A stretch of 18,492 nucleotides of DNA from SIG440 sp045532055 (GCA_045532055.1 JAZSFF010000003.1:1-18492); one strand, 5' to 3'. Positions 1 through 6,305 are shown, counted from the stretch's first letter. Notes: generated by a model not told the origin, from the letters alone. Translations and numbers: made by a program.

Positions 1-92
1 CGATAGGAGCGTAATCGTTGAGAGCCTTAGCCATAGGAGCAAGGCAGTTTGTTGTACAAGAAGCTGCAGAGATGATTTTGTCATCTGCTGTG
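1..92 (-). pseudogene. Fragment of a second gap (GAPDH) allele, assembly artefact
   Basis: Read on the minus strand this encodes the glyceraldehyde-3-phosphate dehydrogenase segment around the catalytic cysteine (SAASCTTNCLAPMAKAL). It is the same stretch as 177-268. The first 58 bases of the two copies are identical; the next 34 differ at 8 positions and change two residues (TADDK here, TKEDK in the other copy). It therefore comes from a related strain, species or paralogue rather than a copy of the same allele. It is separated from the real gene by sequencing adapter and is not a chromosomal duplication. Confidence 0.85.
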
Positions 93-176
93 AAGTCGGA
101 GGCCAAGCGGTCTTAGGAAGACAACACCCACAGCCAACTCCTTGGCTCACAGAACGACATGGCTACGATCCGACTT
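93..176. other. MGI/BGISEQ sequencing adapter with 10-base barcode (contaminant)
   Basis: The 84 bases consist of three parts. Positions 93-124 (AAGTCGGAGGCC... to ...AGGAAGACAA) match the read-1 adapter of the MGI/BGISEQ platform as I remember it. Positions 125-134 are a 10-base barcode-like insert (CACCCACAGC). Positions 135-176 (CAACTCCTTGGC... to ...GATCCGACTT) match the reverse complement of the read-2 adapter. This is exactly the unit lying between successive inserts in a DNA nanoball. It is artificial sequence, and everything left of 177 should be trimmed. Confidence 0.95.
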
Positions 177-711
177 CGATAGGAGCGTAATCGTTGAGAG
201 CCTTAGCCATAGGAGCAAGGCAGTTTGTTGTACAGGAAGCAGCAGAGATGATCTTGTCTTCCTTTGTAAGAGTGTTTTCGTTTACGCTGTAAACGATTGT
301 AGGAAGATCGTTGCCTGCGGGAGCAGAAATAACAACCTTCTTTGCACCGGCATCAATGTGAGCCTGTGATTTTTCTTTTGAGCAGTAGAAACCTGTACAT
401 TCAAGAACAACGTCTACGCCGATTTCGCCCCAAGGGAGATCCTTTGCGTCCTTTTCAGCATAGATTTTGAGAGTCTTGCCGTCTACTGTGATTGTGTTAG
501 CTTCGTCGTCAGCTTCAACTGTGTGAAGATTTTCGCCGATTCTGCCGCAGTAACCACCCTGAGCTGTGTCATACTTAAGAAGACCTGCGGGCATAGAAGG
601 TTTTGTAAGGTCGTTGATTGCAACAAATTCATAACCCTCAGCGCCGAACATCTGTCTGAATGCAAGACGTCCGATACGACCGAAACCATTAATAGCAACT
701 TTTACTGACAT
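177..711 (-). CDS. gap: Glyceraldehyde-3-phosphate dehydrogenase, N-terminal part (truncated)
   Basis: Glycolytic enzyme that oxidises glyceraldehyde-3-phosphate to 1,3-bisphosphoglycerate with NAD in the cytoplasm. The Rossmann motif GFGRIGR is at residues 9-15, NAD-type Asp at 34 and the catalytic Cys160 in SAASCTTNCL. About 178 of the usual 330-340 residues remain. The break at 176/177 is the junction with sequencing adapter, so the apparent last residues (EVGS) and stop are artificial. The start is ATG at 709-711, preceded on the minus strand by GGAGG (complement of 721-725) at 9 bases. Bases 177-234 are identical to the contaminating allele, so only 235-711 is certain to belong to this genome. 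Confidence 0.93.
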
Positions 712-756
712 AATAGAATACCTCCAAAATGTATAATTTATATTATTATTAATAAT

Positions 757-785
757 ATTTTACCTTAATTCCCTGAAATATACAA
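757..785 (-). promoter_or_regulatory. Possible promoter for gap
   Basis: On the minus strand TTGTAT (780-785) is followed by a 17-base spacer and TAAAAT (757-762), giving a leader of about 40 bases before the gap start. The -35 match is poor, so this is a candidate only. Confidence 0.35.
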
Positions 786-889
786 GTATTTCTGAGAAAA
801 ATTGTTAAAAAATTAACTTATATAAAAGCCAAAATTTAACACAACGGATACAGTATAACACAAAAAAAATATTTTTGCAACTATCAATA

Positions 890-918
890 TTTACAACAAG
901 AAAAAAATATGGTATAAA
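890..918 (+). promoter_or_regulatory. Promoter of the rdgB-ttcA-permease operon
   Basis: TTTACA (890-895), a 17-base spacer and TATAAA (913-918), each matching 5 of 6 consensus positions. Transcription would start near 925. That lies downstream of the longest possible reading frame start at 875 and so supports translation from 962. Confidence 0.7.
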
Positions 919-961
919 TATTATAGACAAATTTACGAAACAGGAAATGGAGCAATTTTTT

Positions 962-1540
962 ATGAAAATGGTTCTTGCGAGCCAAAATCGTCACAAAGCA
1001 CAGGAGATGCAGGCGATTTTGGGAGATAAAATAACTCTTGTAACTCTGGACGAAGCAGGCTTTGAAAATTTGGAGATTGTTGAGGACGGGGATACCTTTG
1101 AGGCGAATGCAATAAAAAAGGCTGTGACGGTTATGCAAGCTACGGGGCTTCCCTGTATATCAGACGACAGCGGTTTGTGTGTTGACGCACTTGGTGGTGC
1201 TCCGGGAATATATACTGCACGTTTTGCGGGAGAGGACGCCACAGATGAACAAAACATAGCCAAACTTCTTTCACAGCTTGACGGGGTGGACATGCAGCAG
1301 AGAACAGCACGGTTTGTATGCGTGATTGCTGTAGCTGTACCGGGAAAAGAACCGGTGACTTTCCGTGGTGAGTGTGAGGGAAAAATACTTACCGAAAAGC
1401 GTGGCATGGGCGGTTTTGGGTATGACCCTGTTTTCTATGTTGAGGAATACGGTAAAGCAATGGCGGAGCTTGCTCCTGAGATAAAAAATTCAATCAGTCA
1501 CCGCAGTCGTGCCCTGGCAAAATTAAGTATTGGGGATTAA
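962..1540 (+). CDS. rdgB: Non-canonical purine NTP pyrophosphatase (XTP/dITP diphosphatase), RdgB/HAM1 family
   Basis: Hydrolyses dITP, dITP-like and XTP nucleotides to monophosphates, keeping deaminated purines out of nucleic acids. Visible family motifs are the N-terminal ASQNRHKAQEM (residues 6-16), SDDSGLCVDALGGAPG (67-82, containing the catalytic Asp), RGMGGFGYDPVF, and the C-terminal SHRSRAL. Length is 192 aa against about 195-200 usual. The frame is open from 875, but the ATG at 962 has GGAG at 949-952 with 9 bases spacing and lies downstream of the predicted transcription start. It is first gene of an apparent operon with the ttcA-like gene 5 bases downstream. Confidence 0.93.
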   Translation: MKMVLASQNRHKAQEMQAILGDKITLVTLDEAGFENLEIVEDGDTFEANAIKKAVTVMQATGLPCISDDSGLCVDALGGAPGIYTARFAGEDATDEQNIAKLLSQLDGVDMQQRTARFVCVIAVAVPGKEPVTFRGECEGKILTEKRGMGGFGYDPVFYVEEYGKAMAELAPEIKNSISHRSRALAKLSIGD

Positions 1541-1545
1541 TTTTT

Positions 1546-2256
1546 ATGCGAAGAATTTTGAGTGGAATGCGAAGAGCAATCCAGGATTATAACATGATTT
1601 CCGCCGGCGACAAAATTGCTGTGGGTGTATCAGGGGGCAAGGACAGCCTTGCGCTGTTGTGTGCCCTTGCGGCATATCGCAGGTTTTCGGAGACTCCCTT
1701 TGAGGTTATGGGAGTGACCCTTAATATGGGATTTAAAGGGGTTGACTATTCACCGGTGAAAGCTTTGTGCGAAAAGCTTGGTGTTGAATATGTGGTCAAG
1801 GATACGGATATAGCAGAAATCCTGTTTGACGTAAGAAAAGAGGAAAACCCCTGTTCCCTGTGTGCTAAGATGCGTAGAGGTGCAGTGAATGATTTGGCCA
1901 AGGAAAACGGTTGCAACAAGGTGGCATTGGGACATCACAACGAAGATGTGATTGAGACATTCTTTCTGTCGCTTTTTTATGAGGGTCGGATTAATTGTTT
2001 TTCACCGGTTACATATTTGTCAAGAATAGATATGGATGTCATAAGACCGCTGATTTATGTCGCCGAGGGTGACATAAAAGGCTTTGCAAAACGTGAAAAC
2101 TTGCCCATTGTTCACAACCCATGCCCCATGGACGGCAAGTCCAAACGGCAGGAGATGAAGGATTTTATAAACGAAAGAAACGAGGCGGATCATCATTTCA
2201 AAACTCGTATGATGACGGCAATAAAGTCGGGGCTTGATGATTGGAAAATCCGTTAG
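1546..2256 (+). CDS. ttcA: tRNA 2-thiocytidine biosynthesis protein TtcA family (PP-loop ATPase)
   Basis: PP-loop adenylating enzyme; TtcA proteins thiolate C32 of certain tRNAs using ATP and an iron-sulfur cluster. The PP-loop SGGKDS is at residues 29-34. A CSLC pair (Cys103, Cys106) and a third Cys193 in HNPCP match the three cluster-binding cysteines of TtcA. GHHNEDVIETFF (129-140) is the conserved middle motif. The protein is 236 aa, slightly shorter than the Escherichia coli enzyme, as is usual in Clostridia. It starts 5 bases after rdgB with only weak SD sequence inside the end of rdgB, suggesting translational coupling. Substrate tRNA cannot be read from the sequence. Confidence 0.82.
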   Translation: MRRILSGMRRAIQDYNMISAGDKIAVGVSGGKDSLALLCALAAYRRFSETPFEVMGVTLNMGFKGVDYSPVKALCEKLGVEYVVKDTDIAEILFDVRKEENPCSLCAKMRRGAVNDLAKENGCNKVALGHHNEDVIETFFLSLFYEGRINCFSPVTYLSRIDMDVIRPLIYVAEGDIKGFAKRENLPIVHNPCPMDGKSKRQEMKDFINERNEADHHFKTRMMTAIKSGLDDWKIR

Positions 2257-2272
2257 GTTTGGAGGAATATAT

Positions 2273-3025
2273 ATGCTGATTTCATTGGCAAAAAACGATT
2301 TTAAGGCAAAGTATGCAGGTTCTGCTTTAGGTATGGTATGGGGATTCGTTACACCTATAATAACAATCCTGATTTACTGGTTTGTATTTCAGGTGGCATT
2401 TCAGAACGGGCCTGTAAACGGTGTGCCCTATGTTCTGTGGCTGGTTTCGGGCATTGTACCCTGGTTTTTCATATCAGAGGGCTGGGGCGGTGCAACAGGG
2501 GTTCTGGTAGACTATTCATACCTGGTTAAAAAAGTGGTTTTTGAGGTGGAAATTCTCCCGGCAGTAAGGGTTACGTCCGCTGCCTTTGTGCATCTGTTCT
2601 TTGTTGTACTTACCTTTGTGGTGAACTTTGCCTGCGGATATCCGCCGGAACTTTTGGATTTGCAAATTATTTATTACATGGTGGCAGCATATGTTCTGAC
2701 CCTTGCTTTAGGCAGAATAACAGCTACGTTGACGGCATTTGTCCGTGACACAAGCAATATCGTTGGGGTACTTGTTCAGTTTGGTTTCTGGATTACACCG
2801 CTTTTCTGGGATATCAATTCTATTCCCAAAAGTTTTCACATATTCTTTGAACTGAACCCGATTTATTATGTAACTCAGGGTTATCGCGATACCTTTGTTT
2901 ACGGGATCGGTTTCTGGGAAAAGCCCTGGCATGCCCTGTATTTCTGGGCTGTGGTAGCTGTGCTTGTTGGTGCAGGAAACATTTTGTTCAAAAAGCTAAG
3001 ACCCCATCTGGCGGATTTGATTTAG
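2273..3025 (+). CDS. ABC-2 type transport permease, polysaccharide/teichoic acid export (Wzm/TagG-like)
   Basis: Integral membrane subunit of an ABC-2 exporter of the kind that moves lipid-linked O-antigen, capsule or teichoic acid across the membrane. It shows the amphipathic N-terminal segment LISLAKNDFKAKYAGSALGMVW, about six hydrophobic spans, and the family-typical C-terminal ITPLFWDINSIP ... ELNPIYYVTQGYRD. At 250 aa it is about family length. The start is ATG 2273 behind a strong GGAGG (2261-2265); the frame is open back to 2234 inside ttcA, but that start lacks an SD. No ATP-binding partner gene (Wzt/TagH) lies next to it: the operon ends in a terminator followed by a tRNA gene, so the permease is an orphan here. 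Confidence 0.85.
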   Translation: MLISLAKNDFKAKYAGSALGMVWGFVTPIITILIYWFVFQVAFQNGPVNGVPYVLWLVSGIVPWFFISEGWGGATGVLVDYSYLVKKVVFEVEILPAVRVTSAAFVHLFFVVLTFVVNFACGYPPELLDLQIIYYMVAAYVLTLALGRITATLTAFVRDTSNIVGVLVQFGFWITPLFWDINSIPKSFHIFFELNPIYYVTQGYRDTFVYGIGFWEKPWHALYFWAVVAVLVGAGNILFKKLRPHLADLI

Positions 3026-3037
3026 GGGGAAGAATAA

Positions 3038-3074
3038 AAAATTTGGCAAGATTAATATCTTGCCAAATTTTACT
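3038..3074 (+). terminator. Rho-independent terminator after the permease gene
   Basis: Fifteen-base perfect stem (3038-3052 with 3057-3071), TAAT loop, then a short T-rich tail. It closes the rdgB operon immediately before the tRNA-Pro promoter. Confidence 0.7.
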
Positions 3075-3075
3075 C

Positions 3076-3104
3076 TTGACAAAAGCGAAGATTGTGTGTA
3101 TAAT
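3076..3104 (+). promoter_or_regulatory. Consensus promoter of tRNA-Pro
   Basis: TTGACA (3076-3081), 17-base spacer, TATAAT (3099-3104): a perfect housekeeping sigma promoter, placed about 25 bases upstream of the tRNA-Pro 5' end. Confidence 0.9.
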
Positions 3105-3129
3105 GGACGAGTTGACAAAATAAATATTT

Positions 3130-3206
3130 CGAGGCGTGGCGCAGTTTGGTAGCGCACCTGGTTTGGGACCAGGGGGCCGCAGGTTCGAATCCTGTCGCCT
3201 CGACCA
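3130..3206 (+). tRNA. tRNA-Pro (TGG)
   Basis: 77 bases including encoded CCA. The acceptor stem CGAGGCG (3130-3136) pairs with CGCCTCG (3196-3202). The anticodon TGG is at 3164-3166 in loop TTTGGGA closed by CCTGG/CCAGG, and the T-loop is TTCGAAT. Its last 29 bases (3178-3206) are repeated exactly at 3363-3391. Confidence 0.97.
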
Positions 3207-3209
3207 AGG

Positions 3210-3238
3210 GCACTTGGCATTTTGCTTGGTGCTTTTTT
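3210..3238 (+). terminator. Terminator of tRNA-Pro
   Basis: Hairpin of GCACTTGGCA with TGCTTGGTGC (one mismatch, two G-U pairs) around a TTT loop, followed by six Ts at 3233-3238. Confidence 0.75.
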
Positions 3239-3266
3239 GTTTGTCGTGAATTGCGGCGGGTGGTGT

Positions 3267-3348
3267 GAAAACACAATGTGTTTTCCTGCATTCCAAAATG
3301 CTCTCGCATTTTGTAATCCTGCGCTACCGATATGCCACCGGCATATCG
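3267..3348 (+). repeat. Row of three different perfect hairpins downstream of tRNA-Pro
   Basis: Three unrelated short palindromes follow each other: GAAAACACA/TGTGTTTTC (3267-3285), CAAAATGC/GCATTTTG (3294-3313, loop TCTC) and CGATATGCC/GGCATATCG (3328-3348, loop ACC). A further outer inverted repeat CCTGCGC (3318-3324)/GCGCAGG (3362-3368) joins the last hairpin to the duplicated tRNA end. No credible reading frame covers them. Function unknown. Confidence 0.7.
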
Positions 3349-3362
3349 TCTTGACGCTCTGG

Positions 3363-3391
3363 CGCAGGTTCGAATCCTGTCGCCTCGACCA
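3363..3391 (+). repeat. Duplicated tRNA-Pro 3' end (T-arm, acceptor strand, CCA)
   Basis: 29 bases identical to 3178-3206, beginning CGCAGGTTCG and ending CCTCGACCA, 185 bases downstream of the original. The 5' two-thirds of a tRNA is absent, so it is not a functional gene. It could be the remnant of a tandem tRNA-Pro copy or an attachment-site duplication left by an integrative element. No integrase is present. Confidence 0.9.
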
Positions 3392-3416
3392 CGTCGCAGC
3401 AAACTACGCTGCAATC

Positions 3417-3446
3417 AAAATGACCACACAAAGGTGGTCATTTTTT
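3417..3446 (+). terminator. Terminator-like hairpin after the tRNA fragment
   Basis: AAAATGACCAC (3417-3427) pairs perfectly with GTGGTCATTTT (3434-3444) and is followed by Ts up to 3446. It sits behind the partial tRNA-Pro, as a terminator behind an intact second tRNA would. A GCAGC/GCTGC palindrome (3396-3412) lies just before it. Confidence 0.7.
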
Positions 3447-3470
3447 ATATGCTTCGTTGCTGCTCCTTTT

Positions 3471-3569
3471 TCGCAAAAGGTCACGTTCAAGTCGGCTATT
3501 CGCTTGTGAACGCGCTCATAACTCATTTGTATCACTAGTAACCTTTTGCGAGTGCGCCTTTGGCACACT
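3471..3569. repeat. Long inverted repeat with nested hairpins
   Basis: An 11-base perfect inverted repeat, TCGCAAAAGGT (3471-3481) and ACCTTTTGCGA (3541-3551), encloses a second imperfect one (CGTTCAAG with CTTGTGAACG). It is followed by AGTGCGCC/GGCACACT (3551-3569, one mismatch). Together with 3267-3446 this makes 3240-3570 almost continuously hairpin-forming. No gene recognised; base composition is more GC-rich than the neighbouring intergenic DNA. Confidence 0.6.
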
Positions 3570-3587
3570 AGATTGTACATTTGATAC

Positions 3588-3616
3588 TTGAAAAAATATC
3601 TATTATGTGATATAAC
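3588..3616 (+). promoter_or_regulatory. Promoter of fucU
   Basis: TTGAAA (3588-3593), 17-base spacer, TATAAC (3611-3616) with an extended TG at 3608-3609. Transcription would start about 30 bases before the fucU ATG. Confidence 0.65.
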
Positions 3617-3651
3617 ATAACTATCCAAACAATTTATAAGGAGTGGTATTT

Positions 3652-4092
3652 ATGTTAAAAGGAATTCCTGCAATTCTTTCACCCGAATTATTAAAGGTGC
3701 TTTGCGAAATGGGACACAGTGATACTATTGTTATAGGAGACGGAAACTTTCCTGCAGAAACAATGGGCAAGGATGCTGTAGTTATCCGCGCAGATGGCCA
3801 TGGTGTGCCGGAAATTCTTGAAGCAATTCTCAAGGTGTTTCCCCTTGATACTTATGTTGAAAAACCAGTTTCTCTTATGCAGGTAACGCCCGGGGACAAG
3901 GTGGAGACACCCATCTGGGATGTTTACAAGAAGTTGGTGACAGAGGTTGATGACAGAGGCGAACAGGCTTTTGCGGAGGTTGAGCGTTTTGAGTTTTATG
4001 AACAGGCAAAGAAAGCATATGCAATTATTGCCACAGGCGAAACAGCAATCTATGCAAATGTTATATTGCAAAAGGGTGTTGTTTTAAACTAA
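3652..4092 (+). CDS. fucU: L-fucose mutarotase / RbsD-FucU family sugar mutarotase
   Basis: Interconverts sugar anomers (alpha/beta L-fucose for FucU; ring forms of D-ribose for RbsD) so that the proper form reaches catabolic enzymes. Family features are MLKGIPAILSPELLKVL at the N-terminus, EMGHSD with His22, GDGNFPAE, and RADGHGVPEILEAILKVFPLDTY. At 146 aa it matches FucU (about 140) and is longer than a typical RbsD. The start is ATG 3652 behind AAGGAG (3638-3643, 8 bases). No fucose or ribose genes adjoin: it has its own promoter and terminator, so the substrate is inferred only from sequence likeness. Confidence 0.82.
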   Translation: MLKGIPAILSPELLKVLCEMGHSDTIVIGDGNFPAETMGKDAVVIRADGHGVPEILEAILKVFPLDTYVEKPVSLMQVTPGDKVETPIWDVYKKLVTEVDDRGEQAFAEVERFEFYEQAKKAYAIIATGETAIYANVILQKGVVLN

Positions 4093-4131
4093 AACACATA
4101 CAAAAACTCTCGCAGGAGATATATTAAAAAC

Positions 4132-4168
4132 AAGACACTTGTTCTTAATCAGGACAGGTGTCTTTTTT
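4132..4168 (+). terminator. Terminator of fucU
   Basis: AAGACACTTGTTC (4132-4144) pairs with GGACAGGTGTCTT (4152-4164) with two G-U pairs over a 7-base loop; the T run extends to 4168. Confidence 0.88.
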
Positions 4169-4291
4169 GTATGTTAAGGTTAAATTGTGGCAATGATATT
4201 AATGGTAGTGCGAAGTTCTAAATTTTTTATTTGCGAATATACTTTAAGCAGATACATTAAACATTAGCAGGAAATTAGGGAGTGAATTGTT

Positions 4292-4948
4292 TTGAATACC
4301 GGAAGTTATGCAGAGAATAATAAAGTGGTTATTGCAGGGACAGTGGCAAGCGAGCCGGAGTTTTCGCACGAAGTTTATGAGGAGATGTTTTATACATTCA
4401 TGCTGGACACCCCAAGACTCAGTGAGACCCACGATACAGTGAGAATCACCATATCAGAAAAGTTTCTGGCCACGGGTGGAATTGAGGTGGGTGACAAGGT
4501 GGTCATACATGGACAATTCAGGTCGTATAACAATTTTACAAATGTGGGGAATAAACTGATTTTAACCGTTTTTGTAAAGGATATTGAAAAGATGGAGGAA
4601 TGTGAGGAAAAAAGCCTTAATTCCATTTATCTCAACGGCTACATATGCAAAAAGCCGATTTACAGAACCACGCCATTTGGCAGAGAAATTGCGGATATTC
4701 TGCTGGCGGTAAACAGATCTTATAATAAATCCGACTATATCCCCTGCATTGCATGGGGAAGAAATGCAAAATATGCAGAATGCCTTGAAATTGGGGATAA
4801 TGTAATAATAAAGGGAAGGGTTCAAAGCAGGGAATATCAAAAAAGGTTAAGCGAAACTGAGGTTGAAAGCAAGACTGCATACGAGGTTTCGGTTTCTCAT
4901 CTGGAACTTGCAGAAAATGTGATTCTTGAGGAAGAGGAATGTTTTTAA
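4292..4948 (+). CDS. Tandem OB-fold single-stranded DNA-binding protein
   Basis: 218 aa with two SSB-like OB domains in one chain: residues about 8-102 (NNKVVIAGTVASEPEFSHE ... LILTVFVKDIEKM) and about 108-208 (IYLNGYICKKPIYRTTPFGREIADILLAV ... AYEVSVSHLEL). The second holds the classic SSB strand pattern TTPFGREIADILLAVNR and YIPCIAWGRNA. This double-domain form is found in Clostridia besides the standard SSB and lacks the acidic DF-type tail of canonical SSB. The start is TTG at 4292, chosen because AGGGAG (4277-4282) is 9 bases upstream and no in-frame ATG precedes the conserved region. It is a single-gene unit facing rubrerythrin across a shared terminator. The exact role (replication, repair or uptake) is unknown. 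Confidence 0.78.
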   Translation: MNTGSYAENNKVVIAGTVASEPEFSHEVYEEMFYTFMLDTPRLSETHDTVRITISEKFLATGGIEVGDKVVIHGQFRSYNNFTNVGNKLILTVFVKDIEKMEECEEKSLNSIYLNGYICKKPIYRTTPFGREIADILLAVNRSYNKSDYIPCIAWGRNAKYAECLEIGDNVIIKGRVQSREYQKRLSETEVESKTAYEVSVSHLELAENVILEEEECF

Positions 4949-4960
4949 AGCAAACAATAA

Positions 4961-4987
4961 AAGAGCCACCCAACAGGGGTGGCTCTT
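4961..4987. terminator. Bidirectional terminator between ssb-like gene and rubrerythrin
   Basis: Eleven-base perfect stem AAGAGCCACCC (4961-4971)/GGGTGGCTCTT (4977-4987). The minus-strand side is followed by TTTTATTG, so it best terminates rubrerythrin; it can also stop the rightward gene. Confidence 0.8.
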
Positions 4988-4992
4988 GATTC

Positions 4993-5535
4993 TTAATAGT
5001 TATCTTTTTTGATTTCGAAGTATGACTGAGGATGGAAGCATGTAGGGCAAACTTCAGGAGCAGCAGTGCCAACTGCTATATGTCCGCAGTTGCGACATTC
5101 CCAAACCTGAATGCCACTCTTTTCAAATACTTCTTTTGCTTCTACGTTGTGAAGAAGAGCACGGTATCTTTCTTCATGCGCTTTTTCTATGGCTGCAACT
5201 GCACGGAATTGGGCAGCCAGCTTGTCAAAGCCCTCTTCTTCGGCATCTTTTGCCATTCTTTCATACATATCTGTCCATTCATAATTCTCGCCCTCTGCTG
5301 CGTGAATCAGATTTTCAGCAGTGTCACCAAGTTCGCCAAGAGCCTTGAACCAAAGTTTTGCATGTTCTTTTTCGTTTTCGGCAGTTTTTAAGAAAAGTTC
5401 TGCAATCTGCTCATAGCCATTCTTTTTGGCAACTGAAGCAAAGTATGTATACTTGTTTCTTGCCTGGGATTCACCTGCAAAAGCCTCCCAAAGATTTTTC
5501 TCTGTTTTTGTACCTGCGTACGGATTTTTTGACAT
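4993..5535 (-). CDS. rbr: Rubrerythrin
   Basis: Non-haem diiron peroxidase that protects anaerobes by reducing hydrogen peroxide. The ferritin-like domain carries Glu22 (AGESQARNKY) and two ExxH iron ligands, Glu55/His58 and Glu117/His120. The C-terminal rubredoxin-like domain has Cys147/Cys150 (CRNC) and Cys163/Cys166 (CPTC) for the electron-donating Fe site. The length of 180 aa is typical. The start at 5533-5535 has a very strong AAAGGAGG. It lies 37 bases downstream of the histidine phosphatase gene on the same strand with no terminator between, so the two are probably co-transcribed from 6246-6274. Confidence 0.96.
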   Translation of the reverse strand: MSKNPYAGTKTEKNLWEAFAGESQARNKYTYFASVAKKNGYEQIAELFLKTAENEKEHAKLWFKALGELGDTAENLIHAAEGENYEWTDMYERMAKDAEEEGFDKLAAQFRAVAAIEKAHEERYRALLHNVEAKEVFEKSGIQVWECRNCGHIAVGTAAPEVCPTCFHPQSYFEIKKDNY

Positions 5536-5572
5536 AAAAATACCTCCTTTAAAACTTATATATTATAATTGT

Positions 5573-6214
5573 TTATGCATTTGCTGGTAGTTCGGTTTTC
5601 AATCCGGAAAGATGGTCATCATATCCGGCATTTATCAGATGCCATTTGCCGTCATCGTAAGAAATCTCAGTAACTGACGCATTTGAGACCCAGGGGATAT
5701 CTTTCATTGAATCAAGGGATAATCCGGAGAGGAGACACTGAACAGCTCTTATTGGTGTGGCATGGGTTGCCACAACCACTGTTTTATCCGAGTTATCCTG
5801 TGCAATATCTGTAAGAGCGGACATGATTCTCTCGCTTAGCTCCGCTACACTTTCACCATCGGTACAACGGCTGTTGCCTACGTCGGTAAGCCATATATTG
5901 TAGTCTTCTTTAAAATCGTTGACAAGGTCATCAAATTTGCATCCGTCCCATTTGCCTGCATATATTTCACGCAAATTTTTGTTGGGAACCAGGGCTGTTC
6001 CTATCAAATCAGCCACACATTTTCCTGTATCGAATGCACGTTTTAAATCGCTGGCATAAACTTTGTCTACCTTATAATTCTTTATTATGTATTGTGCTGT
6101 GGTTTGTGCCTGTCTGAGGCCTGTGTTCTGAAGGGGAACGTCGAGGTGTCCGGCAAAAATCTTTTGCCTATTGGCCTCACTTTCACCATGTCTTATGAGA
6201 AGTAATGTAGTCAT
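5573..6214 (-). CDS. Histidine phosphatase family protein (phosphoglycerate mutase-like)
   Basis: Branch-1 histidine phosphatase, 213 aa. The phosphorylated His9 lies in LLLIRHGESEANR, the proton-donor Glu is probably Glu83 (REIYAGKWDG), and the second catalytic His is His151 (VVATHATPIRAV). The family includes cofactor-dependent phosphoglycerate mutases, CobC-like alpha-ribazole phosphatases and broad phosphatases. Nothing nearby fixes the substrate, and no cobalamin genes are present. The ATG at 6212-6214 is preceded by AGAAGG. It is first in a leftward pair with rubrerythrin. Confidence 0.88.
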   Translation of the reverse strand: MTTLLLIRHGESEANRQKIFAGHLDVPLQNTGLRQAQTTAQYIIKNYKVDKVYASDLKRAFDTGKCVADLIGTALVPNKNLREIYAGKWDGCKFDDLVNDFKEDYNIWLTDVGNSRCTDGESVAELSERIMSALTDIAQDNSDKTVVVATHATPIRAVQCLLSGLSLDSMKDIPWVSNASVTEISYDDGKWHLINAGYDDHLSGLKTELPANA

Positions 6215-6245
6215 TGTTATACCTTCTTTAATTGTATTTTAGAAA

Positions 6246-6274
6246 ATTATATCACTCACAATTTAAACTGTCAA
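6246..6274 (-). promoter_or_regulatory. Consensus promoter of the phosphatase-rubrerythrin unit
   Basis: On the minus strand TTGACA (6269-6274), 17-base spacer, TATAAT (6246-6251) with an extended TGA in front: a full consensus promoter about 25 bases upstream of the phosphatase leader. Confidence 0.9.
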
Positions 6275-6305
6275 TCAGCAGTGCTAAATATTTTTTGGCA
6301 AATAA

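Noticed and set aside
1..268. Apparent tandem duplication of part of gap
   Set aside because: The two copies are separated by an exact sequencing adapter with barcode, so the repeat is technical, not a genomic duplication.
875..961. Longer N-terminus for rdgB
   Set aside because: It would start upstream of the predicted transcription start, and family conservation begins at MKMVLASQN.
3206..3391. Complete integrative element between tRNA-Pro and its duplicated end
   Set aside because: Only 157 bases lie between the repeats and no integrase or cargo exists; at most a remnant.
2988..3414. Three minus-strand reading frames with RIRTCGPLVPNQVRYQT-like sequence
   Set aside because: These are antisense translations of tRNA-Pro and its duplicated end, a well-known source of false proteins.
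3222..3628. Several reading frames of 68-95 codons in the hairpin region
   Set aside because: They have no good ribosome binding sites or recognisable domains, and run through palindromes and the tRNA fragment.
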